Shown in pieces: positions 7,830 to 16,353 of a stretch of DNA of 64,000 nucleotides. Location: NCBI GenBank assembly GCA_003569245.1, contig BGOM01000015.1:124001-188000 (forward strand), written 5' to 3'. The stretch is from Opitutia bacterium. GTDB taxonomy: Bacteria > Verrucomicrobiota > Verrucomicrobiia > Opitutales > UBA953. Below the pieces are notes generated by a model. That model was not told where the DNA came from and did not search any database. It was given only the letters and a program-made list of their open reading frames with translations. A program made the translations under genes and the position numbers. How positions within the stretch are numbered: the first letter of the stretch is position 1; the number at the start of each line of letters is the position of its first letter.

Positions 7830-8291
7830 GTGTCCCGCCGGCCGCGACGCGTCCTCCTCGTCTGCATGGGGAACATCTGCCGTTCGCCGACGGCGGAGGA
7901 GGTCCTGCGCGTGCGCGCCCGCCGGGCCGGGCTGGAGCTGCACCTCGACTCGGCCGGCACGGAGAACTACCACGTCGGGGAACCGCCGGATGAACGCAGC
8001 ATCCGCCACGCGGCGATGCGCGGTTACGACCTCTCGGGCCTGCGCGCCCGCCAGGTCGGTCCGGACGACTTCCGGGATTTCGATCTGCTCCTCGCCGCGG
8101 ACCCGGTGAACCTCGGCGTGCTGCGCGGCCGTTGCCCACCGGAACACCACGGGAAACTCGCGCTTTTCCTCGACGACCGACCCTTGCCGGACCCGTATTA
8201 CGGCGAGGCGACGGATTTCGAAAAAGTGCTGGATCTGGTCGAAAAGCGGGCGGATTCGCTGATCGCGGCCTGGTCCCGGGCAACTGATTGA
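7830..8291 (+). CDS. Low-molecular-weight protein tyrosine phosphatase
   Basis: 153 aa, GTG start immediately after the preceding stop. The signature C-x5-R loop is CMGNICRS (Cys12, Arg18) near the N-terminus, and the general acid Asp lies in LPDPYY. LMW-PTPs dephosphorylate tyrosine, often on bacterial tyrosine kinases that control capsule export, or arsenate in the related ArsC group. A polysaccharide gene lies about 8 kb away, but no BY-kinase is in the window, so the substrate is unknown. Confidence 0.92.
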   Translation: MSRRPRRVLLVCMGNICRSPTAEEVLRVRARRAGLELHLDSAGTENYHVGEPPDERSIRHAAMRGYDLSGLRARQVGPDDFRDFDLLLAADPVNLGVLRGRCPPEHHGKLALFLDDRPLPDPYYGEATDFEKVLDLVEKRADSLIAAWSRATD

Positions 8292-8329
8292 TTGCCGAGG
8301 CGGGCGGCCCGTGGTTGGCTTCGTTTCCG

Positions 8330-8683
8330 ATGTACCAAGTCAACTTCAGCGACCAGGCCATGCGCGCCCTGGGCAAGCTGCCCACCTTGGAGCAGATGGA
8401 AGTCGTCGAGGCGTTCTCGTCGCTGACGCCGGAGGACCTGCTCGCGGGACGGTCCGACCTCGGCTCGGTCCGCCGGGCCGGCCACACCTACCACCGCCTG
8501 CGGGTCGGCGAGTTCCGCATCTATTTCGAGGCCAAGGAAGGATCGCTGATGGCCCACTACGTGCTCCATCGCCACACCTTCGCCGATTTCGCCTTCCGCT
8601 CCCACCTGCCGTTCGCCGATGACGAAGAACGTCTGGAGCAGGAGGGTGGCTTCTGGAAATACCTCGACGAACCCAAGCCCTGA
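8330..8683 (+). CDS. RelE/ParE-like cytotoxin-fold protein, solitary
   Basis: 117 aa from ATG 8330 (the frame is open back to a TTG at 8288 that overlaps the phosphatase). The N-terminal MYQVNFSDQAMRALGKLP and the central HRLRVGEFRIYFEAKEG are the two hallmarks of the RelE/ParE fold (a first strand followed by a helix with Leu-Pro, then R-x-RVG-x-R-I-Y). No antitoxin-like gene lies on either side, and it has about 30 extra residues at its C-terminus. It may be a domesticated RelE-like protein rather than a toxin. The pssA GTG follows two bases after its stop. Confidence 0.6.
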   Translation: MYQVNFSDQAMRALGKLPTLEQMEVVEAFSSLTPEDLLAGRSDLGSVRRAGHTYHRLRVGEFRIYFEAKEGSLMAHYVLHRHTFADFAFRSHLPFADDEERLEQEGGFWKYLDEPKP

Positions 8684-8685
8684 CC

Positions 8686-9591
8686 GTGTCCCACCCTCCC
8701 GAAAAGCACGCCTACTCGTCCCCCGAGCAAGCGGCCCGCATCTACCTCCTGCCGAACCTGTTCACCGCCGGGAACATGCTCTGCGGGTTCCTCGCGATCA
8801 AGAACTGCATCGAGGCCCGCTTCACCGACCTCGCCGCCTCGGCCCGGGCCGACCACTACCTATGGGCCGTCTGGTTCATCCTCGGCGCGTGCCTGTGCGA
8901 TCTCTTCGACGGCCGCGTCGCCCGCGCCACCCGTCGCGAATCCCTCTTCGGGGCGGAGTTCGATTCCATCGCCGATACCGTGTCGTTCGGGGTCGCGCCG
9001 GCGCTCATGGCCTGCTTCCTGATCATCAATCCCGGCAGCAAGGCGCAGGCCGACGAGAACGTGCAGCTGGCGACCTGGTTGCTCGCCTTCATCTACCTGC
9101 TCTGCGTCGGGGTCCGGCTGGCCCGCTTCAACGTGCTCACGAACCCGCTGGTACCGGGGAATGAAAAGCGCGCCGCGGGCGGAGATTTCGTAGGGTTACC
9201 TTCCCCGGCGGCCGCGGGTTTGATGGCGTCCCTCGTGCTGGTCCTGAGCAAGGTCATGCGGAACGCGGACCATGCGGATCCCTTCGACCAAGCCGTGCAA
9301 GCCTGGTCCTGGAGCCTCCTACCCCTGATGCTCATCATCTCCTACCTGATGATCAGCAACGTGCGGTTCCCTAGTTTCAAGAAGCTTGACTGGACCGCCC
9401 GGGCCAAGACGCGGGTATTCATCCTGATCATCATCGCAGGCGCGGTCATCGTCAAATACCCGGCCTACTCCTTCCCCGCGATCTTCCTCGGCTACATCAT
9501 CTGGAGCGTCTTCCGCCACGTGTTCCTGCTCAAAAAGAGCGAGATCGACCCGGCGCCGGAAGACGACGATGACATCGTGCCCGAAGTGTGA
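8686..9591 (+). CDS. pssA: Phosphatidylserine synthase (CDP-alcohol phosphatidyltransferase)
   Basis: 301 aa integral membrane enzyme, GTG start two bases after the preceding stop. It makes phosphatidylserine from CDP-diacylglycerol and serine. The CDP-alcohol phosphatidyltransferase motif DG-x2-AR-x8-G-x3-D-x3-D is complete in the segment beginning DLFDGRVARATRR and ending DSIADTVSFG. The N-terminal YLLPNLFTAGNMLCGFLA is typical of PssA. The C-terminal half adds several membrane segments and an acidic cytoplasmic tail. No decarboxylase gene (psd) is adjacent. Confidence 0.93.
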   Translation: MSHPPEKHAYSSPEQAARIYLLPNLFTAGNMLCGFLAIKNCIEARFTDLAASARADHYLWAVWFILGACLCDLFDGRVARATRRESLFGAEFDSIADTVSFGVAPALMACFLIINPGSKAQADENVQLATWLLAFIYLLCVGVRLARFNVLTNPLVPGNEKRAAGGDFVGLPSPAAAGLMASLVLVLSKVMRNADHADPFDQAVQAWSWSLLPLMLIISYLMISNVRFPSFKKLDWTARAKTRVFILIIIAGAVIVKYPAYSFPAIFLGYIIWSVFRHVFLLKKSEIDPAPEDDDDIVPEV

Positions 9592-9609
9592 ACAAGCCGT
9601 GCATCACCC

Positions 9610-9660
9610 GTGCCTGGAGCAAGGTGTGAACAACGCGGGCTTTGTTCACGCTCCAGGCAC
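9610..9660. repeat. Large inverted repeat between pssA and dnaN
   Basis: GTGCCTGGAGC at 9610-9620 pairs exactly with GCTCCAGGCAC at 9650-9660. Inside it GTGAACAA (9626-9633) pairs with TTGTTCAC (9642-9649). The result is a 19-bp stem with one 5-base bulge and an 8-base loop. No T run follows, so it is not a standard terminator. The remaining bases to 9839 form the untranslated region before dnaN, with an AT-rich patch (TATTTATAAATG, about 9744-9755) that may hold a promoter. Confidence 0.75.
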
Positions 9661-9839
9661 AGCCTTGGGTCACTCCGATACCCACGACCTTCAAGGGGTT
9701 AGGGACCTATGTACGGGATTCCGCCCCTTACTGATGCTACGGGTATTTATAAATGAAGGTTACTTAGATACAGGAGCCGCCCGGTGTGGGCATTGCAGGG
9801 TTGCCACTCACCCCTGGGTTGCTCAATTCTGACCCCATC

Positions 9840-10967
9840 ATGAAGTTCAAGGTCAACCGGAACCACTTTTTCAACGGCCTCTCGAGCGTCACCAACGTCG
9901 TCGGGAACCGGGCGACGATGCCGATCCTGCAGAACGTGCTCATCGAGGCCGAAGGGGATACGGTCACGCTGACCACGACCAACCTCGACCTTGGGATCTG
10001 CTGCCGGATCAAGGCCGCGGTCTCCTCCCCCGGGCGCATCACCCTACCGGTCAAGAAGCTGGTCCCGATCATCCGCGCCCTGTCGAGCGCCGAGACCATC
10101 GTCGAACTCACCGGTAAGGACCGGGTGAAGATCACCTCCGGTAGCTCGGTCTTCCAGATCGCCGGCTTGCCCGCCGATCAGTTCCCGCCGATCTCCAATT
10201 TCGCCGGCCAGCCGACCATCGCGATCGACCAGGATAACCTCGGCTCGATGCTCCGCAAGGTCAGCTACGCGCAGTCGACGGACGAGAACCGCTACATCCT
10301 CAACGGCGTCTTCTTCGAATTCTCCGCGGGTAAACTGACGCTGGTCGCCACCGATGGGCGCCGGCTCGCCAAGTGCGAGCAGAAGCTGGAAGGGTCCGAC
10401 AAGTCCCTGGCGCTGATCCTGCCCGCCCGCACGATCACCGAACTTTCGCGCCTGCTGAAGTCCGGCGGCAAGGTGCACGTCTCCAACAACGAGCGCCAGG
10501 TCGGCTTCACCATCGATATCCCCACCAACGACGAAGGCCTCGTCGACCGCATCCAGCTCGTCTCCAAGGTCGTCGAAGGCAACTACCCGAACTACCGCCA
10601 GGTCATCCCCAAGGAAGCCGGCTCCAAGGTCCGCCTCGAGCGCGAGAAGCTGCTCGAGAGCGTGCAGCGCGCGGCCCTCATGACGGATGACCGCAACAAC
10701 ACCATCCGGATGACCGTCTCGAAGAAGAGCCAGAACCTCGAGATCTCCGCCAAGTCCGATTCCGGCGAGGCCCACGAGCCGATCGCCGTGAAGTACGACG
10801 GCCCCGAGGTGAACATCGCCTTCAACCCGCAGTACGTCATCGAGCCGCTCCGCAACGTCACCGAGGACGAGATCGATTTCGAGTTCAAGGACGACATGTC
10901 CCCCGGCGTCATCCGCGGCCTCAAGGAAGATTTCCTCTGCGTCGTGATGCCGCAGCGGATCTCCTGA
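9840..10967 (+). CDS. dnaN: DNA polymerase III sliding clamp (beta subunit)
   Basis: 375 aa, starting at ATG 9840 (MKFKVNRNHFFNGLS); an earlier in-frame GTG at 9786 gives a non-conserved extension. It carries the clamp landmarks: the N-terminal domain with LPVKKLVPIIRAL, a middle domain with RYILNGVFFEF and LVATDGRRLAKCE, and a C-terminal domain closing in CVVMPQRIS, equivalent to the E. coli VMPMRL end. It tethers Pol III to DNA. dnaA and recF are not adjacent, unlike the common dnaA-dnaN-recF order. It ends exactly where the convergent plsC ends. Confidence 0.97.
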   Translation: MKFKVNRNHFFNGLSSVTNVVGNRATMPILQNVLIEAEGDTVTLTTTNLDLGICCRIKAAVSSPGRITLPVKKLVPIIRALSSAETIVELTGKDRVKITSGSSVFQIAGLPADQFPPISNFAGQPTIAIDQDNLGSMLRKVSYAQSTDENRYILNGVFFEFSAGKLTLVATDGRRLAKCEQKLEGSDKSLALILPARTITELSRLLKSGGKVHVSNNERQVGFTIDIPTNDEGLVDRIQLVSKVVEGNYPNYRQVIPKEAGSKVRLEREKLLESVQRAALMTDDRNNTIRMTVSKKSQNLEISAKSDSGEAHEPIAVKYDGPEVNIAFNPQYVIEPLRNVTEDEIDFEFKDDMSPGVIRGLKEDFLCVVMPQRIS

Positions 10968-11612
10968 TCAGAGCGCGGGGTCGTCGTTGTCCGGCAGGGC
11001 CTTGATGGCCGCCAGGATCCGCCGGGAGGCTTCCATGAAGCGTTCCGGATGCTCGCGTCCCGGATCGTAGTCGCCCGGGTGGAGCGGCCGGCCGAAGCGA
11101 ACGCGGATGCGGGCGGTCCCCGCGGGGAAGAGCGCGCCGCGCGGCAGGACGTCGCGGGCGCCCCGGATGTGGATCGGCACCACGGGCGCGCCCGAGCGGC
11201 AGGCGAGGAGGCCGGCGCCCGCCTTGGCCTCGGCGATGACGCCGTCGGCGCTGCGCGTCCCCTCGGGGAAGATCAGCAGCCCGCGGCCGTCCGCGAGCGC
11301 CGCCAGCGCGGAACGGATCGCCCCGACATCGGCCTGCCCCCGGTCCAGCGGGATGGAATTACAGGCGCGGATGACGAAGCCGAAGACCGGGTTATCGAAG
11401 AGCGAACGGCGGGCGACGAAGGAGATCTCGCGCGGGAGGCAGGAGCCGATGAGCGGCGGGTCCACCATGCTCTGGTGGTTGCTCGCGAACAGGCAGGCGC
11501 CCTCGGGGATCGTTTCCCAGCCTTCCACCTCCAGCACCGCGAAGACCTCGATCAGGGAGCGCGCGCCGTGGTAGACGGCCTTGTAGATCAGGTTCTTCGA
11601 GGCGAGGATCAT
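10968..11612 (-). CDS. plsC: 1-acyl-sn-glycerol-3-phosphate acyltransferase
   Basis: 214 aa. Its ATG at 11612 overlaps the stop of aroA-cmk, and its own stop abuts dnaN. It makes phosphatidic acid from lysophosphatidic acid. The acyltransferase motifs are in order: block I NHQSMVDPPLI (the NHxxxxD catalytic pair), block II around FVIRACNSIPLDR, block III FPEGTRS and block IV VVPIHIRG. cmk followed by plsC is a recurrent order in bacteria, and here it continues the tyrA/aroA operon. Confidence 0.93.
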   Translation of the reverse strand: MILASKNLIYKAVYHGARSLIEVFAVLEVEGWETIPEGACLFASNHQSMVDPPLIGSCLPREISFVARRSLFDNPVFGFVIRACNSIPLDRGQADVGAIRSALAALADGRGLLIFPEGTRSADGVIAEAKAGAGLLACRSGAPVVPIHIRGARDVLPRGALFPAGTARIRVRFGRPLHPGDYDPGREHPERFMEASRRILAAIKALPDNDDPAL

Positions 11613-13624
11613 CGGCGGGCGGCGCCGACGAGGGCGACGATCTCCGCGACCACCGCCGCGAGCGGCCGGTGGGTGTTGTCGATCCGATGCGCACCGGGGG
11701 CGCACATCAGCGGGGCGTTCTGGCGGGTGGAATCGAGGCGGTCGCGGGCATCGACCGCGTCGGCCTGGCCTTCCGCGGCGCGCCGGCGCGAGCGGGCGTC
11801 GGCGTCGGCCTCGAGGAAGACGCGGACCTCGGCGTCGGGGAGGACGACCGAACCGATGTCGCGACCTTCCATGATCACACCCGCGAAGCCCTGGTCGCGC
11901 GCGAGCCCGACCTGCGAACGTTGGTAGTGCAGCAAGGCGCTGCGGACGGCGGGCAGGGCGGCGAAGAGGGACACGGCCGCGTTGACCGCGGGCGTCCGCA
12001 GCGCCTCGTCGTCGGGCAGCCGTCCGCCGAGCGTCAGGCGGGAGCTGGACCCGACCACCCGGGAGCCAAGGCCCAGGTCGCGCAACCCGCGCTCGACGGA
12101 TTCCGGCCGGTCCGCGGCGGCGCCCTTCGCCAGCAAGGCCGCGGTGAGCGAGCGGTAGTGCGCGCCGGTGTCGACGTGGAGCAACCCGAGCCGGGCCGCC
12201 ACCTCGCGGCTCGTGCTGGATTTGCCCGAGGCCGCGCCGCCGTCGACGGCGACGCGCACGAAGCCGGCGCGCAGCGCCTCGAGGGCCTCGAAGAAGTCGG
12301 GGAACGTCTTGCCGGTGCAACCCGGGTCCCGGATGGCGATCCAGGGGCGACCGTCGCCGAAAAGATCGAACGAACCCAGCACGCCGAAGCTCATCGCCAT
12401 GCGGTGATCCTCGTAGGTGCGGATCTCCACCGGACCGTCCGCCGCCGCGCGGCGCAGCGCGGCGCGATCGGGGTGGATGGTCAGGCTGGACAGGCTCCCG
12501 TCGGCCCGCAGCTCCCCGGCGCTCGGGACGACGCGCTGGCCGAGCCGTTCGAGCTCGGTCGCCATCGCGAGCACGCGGTCGGTCTCCTGCTTGCGCGTGT
12601 GGGCGATCCCGCGGATGGTCGTGGGACCGTCGGCCAGCGTGGCCACCGTCGCCAACGTCAGGAACGTGTCGGAGAAGGCGTTGAAATCGAAGTCACCGCC
12701 GCGGATCGCCGGCCAGGCGCGGATGCGCAGGGCCGCGTCCTCGCTCGCGAGGTCGGCGCCGCAGGCGGCGGCGACGCGGGCGAACGCCGTGTCGCCTTGC
12801 AGCCCGCCGTCGGCGTAGCCGTGCACGCGGACGGACGCGCCGGCTCCGGTCACGGCCGGCAGGGCGATGAAATAACTGGCCGCGGTCGCGTCCGGTTCGA
12901 TGGCATAGGCCCCCGGGGCCGCGTAGGATCCCGGGGCGGGGCAGGACCAGCGTCCGCCGGCGTCGCGGACCAGCGGCCGGCCGAACTGCGCGCACATCCG
13001 CTCCGTCATCGTCACGAACGGCTCCGACACCGTCGAGCCCGCCATCCGGACGGAGGCGCCGGCGGCGAGAGGCAGGACCATCAGCAAAGCCGACAACAGC
13101 TGCGAGGAGGCGGAGGCGTCCACCACGAGTTCACCCAGCCGGCCCGCGGTGTGGAGCGTGAACGGGAAGGAGGTCGCGGGGGAGCCATCGGGGGCCAGCG
13201 CCCGGCAACCGGCGCCGGCGAGCGCGGCGAGCAGGCCGGCCATCGGGCGCGCGCGCATGGCCTCGTCACCGTCGAGGTGGTAGACGCCGTCCGGGGCCAA
13301 CGCGAGGAACGCGGTGAGGAAACGCGCGGCCGTCCCCGCGTTGCCGACATGCAGCGTGGCGGTGCGGCGCGGGATCCGTCCGCCCTGGCCTTCGATGCGG
13401 ATGGTGCGGGCGGCCTCGTCGGCCTCGACGGCGAAGCCCAGCTCGCGCAGCGCGGCGATGAGGATGCGCGTGTCGCGGCTGAAGAGGGCGCCGGTGAAGC
13501 GCGTCTCGCCCTCGGCGAGCGCGGCGAAGATGAGGGCGCGGTTCGTGAGGCTCTTCGAACCCGGGACGCGGGCCACGCCGCGCGCCGGCGTCCGGAAGGG
13601 CCGGATGGTCAAGGTCGGGGTCAT
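11609..13624 (-). CDS. Bifunctional EPSP synthase (AroA) - cytidylate kinase (Cmk) fusion
   Basis: 671 aa single open frame. Residues 1 to about 452 are 3-phosphoshikimate 1-carboxyvinyltransferase of the shikimate pathway: PGSKSLTNRALIFAALAEG (17-39), GNAGTAARFL, RTYEDHRMAMSFG (402-414) and the closing DPGCTGKTFPDFFEAL. Directly after it, from about residue 455, FVRVAVDGGAASGKSS starts a complete cytidylate kinase with Walker A (462-470), MEGRDIGSVVLPDAEVRVFLEA and RDRLDSTRQNAPL. No stop, start codon or long linker separates the two. It is coupled by ATGA overlaps to tyrA before it and plsC after it. Such fusions are known in some Proteobacteria. Confidence 0.93.
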   Translation of the reverse strand: MTPTLTIRPFRTPARGVARVPGSKSLTNRALIFAALAEGETRFTGALFSRDTRILIAALRELGFAVEADEAARTIRIEGQGGRIPRRTATLHVGNAGTAARFLTAFLALAPDGVYHLDGDEAMRARPMAGLLAALAGAGCRALAPDGSPATSFPFTLHTAGRLGELVVDASASSQLLSALLMVLPLAAGASVRMAGSTVSEPFVTMTERMCAQFGRPLVRDAGGRWSCPAPGSYAAPGAYAIEPDATAASYFIALPAVTGAGASVRVHGYADGGLQGDTAFARVAAACGADLASEDAALRIRAWPAIRGGDFDFNAFSDTFLTLATVATLADGPTTIRGIAHTRKQETDRVLAMATELERLGQRVVPSAGELRADGSLSSLTIHPDRAALRRAAADGPVEIRTYEDHRMAMSFGVLGSFDLFGDGRPWIAIRDPGCTGKTFPDFFEALEALRAGFVRVAVDGGAASGKSSTSREVAARLGLLHVDTGAHYRSLTAALLAKGAAADRPESVERGLRDLGLGSRVVGSSSRLTLGGRLPDDEALRTPAVNAAVSLFAALPAVRSALLHYQRSQVGLARDQGFAGVIMEGRDIGSVVLPDAEVRVFLEADADARSRRRAAEGQADAVDARDRLDSTRQNAPLMCAPGAHRIDNTHRPLAAVVAEIVALVGAARR

Positions 13625-14481
13625 GCGGGACGGTCCAGCGATTGGCGGGCGACGCGGGCTTCCGCCAGCAGGCGGTTCACGGCGGCGGCGTCGCCGCGCT
13701 CCACCGCGCCGCGGAGCTCGGCGACGCGCGCCTCGAGCGAGCGCAGGCCGGCGACGACGTGCGGGGCGTTGGCGAGCAGGATGCCCAGCCAGAGGTTCTC
13801 CTCGCCGGCGGCGATCCGGGTGGCGTCGCGCAGGCCCGACCCGGCCGCGTCCACGCGGAAGCCCGGCTGGTCGCTCACCGCCAGCATGAGGGCCGAAGCC
13901 GCGGCGTGCGGCACATGGCTGATGGCCGCGACGATCTCGTCGTGGTGCGCGGCGGAGCATTCGTTGGTCCGGCAACCCAAGCCTCGCCAGAAGGCTGTCA
14001 CGCGGTCGACCGCGGCGCGGGGCTCGGCGCCCGTGGGCGTGATGAAGCAGGCCCGGCCGGCGTAAAGTTCCGCCGAGGCGTGCGCGGCCCCGGCTTTCTC
14101 GGAGCCTGCCATCGGGTGGGCCCCGACGAAGGTGACGGACGCGGGGAGCCGGGCGGCGGCGCGGAGGATGGCCACCTTGACGCTGCCGGCGTCGGTGACG
14201 AGCGCCCCGGGCGCGAGGGCCGGCGCGATCGCGGCGAAGGTCTCCTCGATGCGGTCGACCGGGGTGGCGACCACGACCAGGTCGGCCCCGCGGACGCAAT
14301 CTTCGACCCGCGCATGCACCGTGGCGACCCGCAGGTCGGCCAGCAGGCGGCGCGAGGCTTCCGAACGCGACCAGCAGCTGAACTCGGCGGCCAGGCCGCG
14401 ACGGGCTCCGGCCAGCAGGACGGAACCGCCGATGAGGCCCGCGCCGACGACGGCGATGCGCTGGAAGGGTGGTATTTCCAA
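13621..14481 (-). CDS. tyrA: Prephenate dehydrogenase
   Basis: About 286 aa. It converts prephenate to 4-hydroxyphenylpyruvate for tyrosine. The NAD-binding start is RIAVVGAGLIGGSVLLA, followed by VVVATPVD, DAGSVK and the prephenate site GAHPMAGSEKAG, then the AAISHVPHAAASAL helix. I chose TTG 14481 because AAAGGAA lies about 11 bases upstream and the conserved fold begins a few residues later. A longer frame to 14571 adds an unlikely Cys/Trp-rich leader and would overlap the divergent gene. It has no chorismate mutase or ACT domain. It is the first gene of the tyrA-aroA/cmk-plsC operon. Confidence 0.88.
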   Translation of the reverse strand: MEIPPFQRIAVVGAGLIGGSVLLAGARRGLAAEFSCWSRSEASRRLLADLRVATVHARVEDCVRGADLVVVATPVDRIEETFAAIAPALAPGALVTDAGSVKVAILRAAARLPASVTFVGAHPMAGSEKAGAAHASAELYAGRACFITPTGAEPRAAVDRVTAFWRGLGCRTNECSAAHHDEIVAAISHVPHAAASALMLAVSDQPGFRVDAAGSGLRDATRIAAGEENLWLGILLANAPHVVAGLRSLEARVAELRGAVERGDAAAVNRLLAEARVARQSLDRPA

Positions 14482-14563
14482 GGTTGAAGCGGTTCCTTTG
14501 ATGAACCAGCGTAGGAAACAATTAAAGCCTACAAACTGCCAGCGACAAAGTTCGCGGCCTCCC

Positions 14564-16321
14564 ATGTCCAACGGACCGCACCAGCCCCCTCCTGATTATA
14601 TCCCCGCCCGGCCCGTCCCGCGGGGCGCGGAGGGGAGGGGCGTCTGGCGGCGCTGGCGGCTACCCTTGGCGATCGGAGGCGCCCTCGTCCTGGCCGTGGG
14701 CGGTCTCTACCTCGTCACCCAGTCCAAGCGCCTGACCGGCGGTGGGGCTCTGCGGGCGAACCTGACCCCGGAGGAGATGGAGCAACTGCGGCTGCTGTCC
14801 GTCAAGCAGGAGGCGGCTTTCGAGGAGGTCCGGCTCGCGCGCGCCCAGTTGACCGAAGCCGACATCCAATTGCTGGCGTCCGCCCTGCAGGCCCAGGAGG
14901 ATTACATCACGGCCCGCGGCGCGCTCGGTAAGGATAACGGCCGCCTGGATAACCTGCGGCGCCGTTACCACACCCTGAGGGCCGAGAAGCTCCGCGGCGA
15001 ATCCGACCGCGCCGAGGCCGCCGCGCTCGAGCTGGCCAAGACCGACCCGCTCCGGGCGACCGAAGAGATCAAGCGCGCCCAGGCCTTGGAGAGGGAGATT
15101 TCCGAGCAGTGGGTCTACTCCGGCCTGGCCGAGCCGGGGCGCGTGGCCCGGCTCGACACCCGGCTTCGTCGCCTGGAATCCGAACCCGTCTGGCGACGCA
15201 CGCGCGACCTCGAAACCGAGGGCAAGAAGCTTGTCGCGGAAGGCCGCCATGAAGCCGCCGCCGCCAAGTTCGAGGAATCCTTGGAAGTCGAGCGGGCCTT
15301 CCTCGCGCGCTACCGCGACGTGCGGGCGACGGAATTCGACCGCGAAGACCAATTGACCATCCTGCGGGACACGGCGCGTTCCTTCCCCGATTCCGCGGCC
15401 GTCGACGAGCTGGTCCGCCAAGCCTCCGCGCTGGAGCAGTCGGGTCGGTGGGAGCAGGCCGTCCCGGTGTGGGCCCAGGCGGTCGCGCGTTTCCAGGAAC
15501 TGCTCACGCGCCATCCGCGCTCCGCCTTGGCCGATCGCTCGCGCGACCGTGAACTGACGCGCCGCGGCCACCTCGCCCAGGCGCACCCGCAGGTGGTCGC
15601 GGTCGAGCAGCAGGTCGCGACGATGCGGCGGCAGCTCGCCACCCGCCAGGTCGCCGAGGCCTTGGGTCAGGCGGTCGCCGCCGCTGCGGAGTTGCGCCGT
15701 CTCAACGAAGCCTACCCGGGCATCTTCCCGCCGAACGAACCACTCCGTCAGGAGGTCGACTTCATCGTCGAACGTCAGTCGACCCTGACCGCCCTCCTGC
15801 CGACGATCGACCGCCAGCTGACGCCGCTCCCCGGAGCGCCGGCCTTGCGCCTGCTCAACCGCGAGGTCTCGCAGGGTTTATATGCCGCCTTGGTGGGCGC
15901 CAATCCGAGCGCGCAGCAACGCGAGGGGCATCCGGTCGATTCCGTCTCCCATCCGGAAGCGGAGAAATTCTGCCGGCTCCTGGGCTGGGCGCTCGGCGGG
16001 AAGGTCCGGCTGCCGACCGTCGCGGAGCTGGCCCGCGCCGCGGGCGATGTCTCCCGGGCGCCCTCCGCCCAGCAGGCCTGGACTTTCGGCAACGGTGATG
16101 GCCTCAACACGCATGCGGTCGCGACCAGCCAGCCGAACGCCGCCGGCTTCCATGACCTGCTCGGCAACGTCGAGGAGTGGACCGCGGCGGACCCGAAGGC
16201 CGACGAGGCCATGATCGCCGGCGGGAGCGTGGGTTGGCTCGCCGAACCGGGTTTCCCGGCCAAATCCGTCCCGAAGCGCGAGAAGAGCCGCATCCTGGGG
16301 TTTCGTATCCTCGTTGAATAA
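14564..16321 (+). CDS. Membrane-anchored coiled-coil protein with C-terminal FGE/sulfatase-modifying-factor-like domain
   Basis: 585 aa. A short Pro-rich cytoplasmic start is followed by one membrane segment (33-51), then about 370 residues rich in Ala, Glu, Leu and Arg that look like long helices or coiled coil. From about residue 430 a formylglycine-generating-enzyme-like fold appears: LNREVSQGLYAALVGANPS, HPVDSVSHPEAEKFCRLLG, GKVRLPTVAELARAA, GFHDLLGNVEEW and the final RILGFRILVE. The Cys pair that makes FGE catalytic is absent near the C-terminus, so this is probably a binding or structural version. The partner is unknown. It is divergent from tyrA. Confidence 0.75.
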   Translation: MSNGPHQPPPDYIPARPVPRGAEGRGVWRRWRLPLAIGGALVLAVGGLYLVTQSKRLTGGGALRANLTPEEMEQLRLLSVKQEAAFEEVRLARAQLTEADIQLLASALQAQEDYITARGALGKDNGRLDNLRRRYHTLRAEKLRGESDRAEAAALELAKTDPLRATEEIKRAQALEREISEQWVYSGLAEPGRVARLDTRLRRLESEPVWRRTRDLETEGKKLVAEGRHEAAAAKFEESLEVERAFLARYRDVRATEFDREDQLTILRDTARSFPDSAAVDELVRQASALEQSGRWEQAVPVWAQAVARFQELLTRHPRSALADRSRDRELTRRGHLAQAHPQVVAVEQQVATMRRQLATRQVAEALGQAVAAAAELRRLNEAYPGIFPPNEPLRQEVDFIVERQSTLTALLPTIDRQLTPLPGAPALRLLNREVSQGLYAALVGANPSAQQREGHPVDSVSHPEAEKFCRLLGWALGGKVRLPTVAELARAAGDVSRAPSAQQAWTFGNGDGLNTHAVATSQPNAAGFHDLLGNVEEWTAADPKADEAMIAGGSVGWLAEPGFPAKSVPKREKSRILGFRILVE

Positions 16322-16353
16322 TCGGGCCGAACCCTCACGCTGGCGTTCCCCCG

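Noticed and set aside
9592..9839. Small protein gene (frame 9569-9832) or IS remnant between pssA and dnaN
   Set aside because: The frame starts inside pssA, is not followed by a conserved product, and the region shows no transposase fragment or terminal repeats other than the single hairpin.
11669..14065. 798-codon plus-strand open frame
   Set aside because: Shadow of aroA-cmk and tyrA on the opposite strand; Arg/Gly-rich, no domain.
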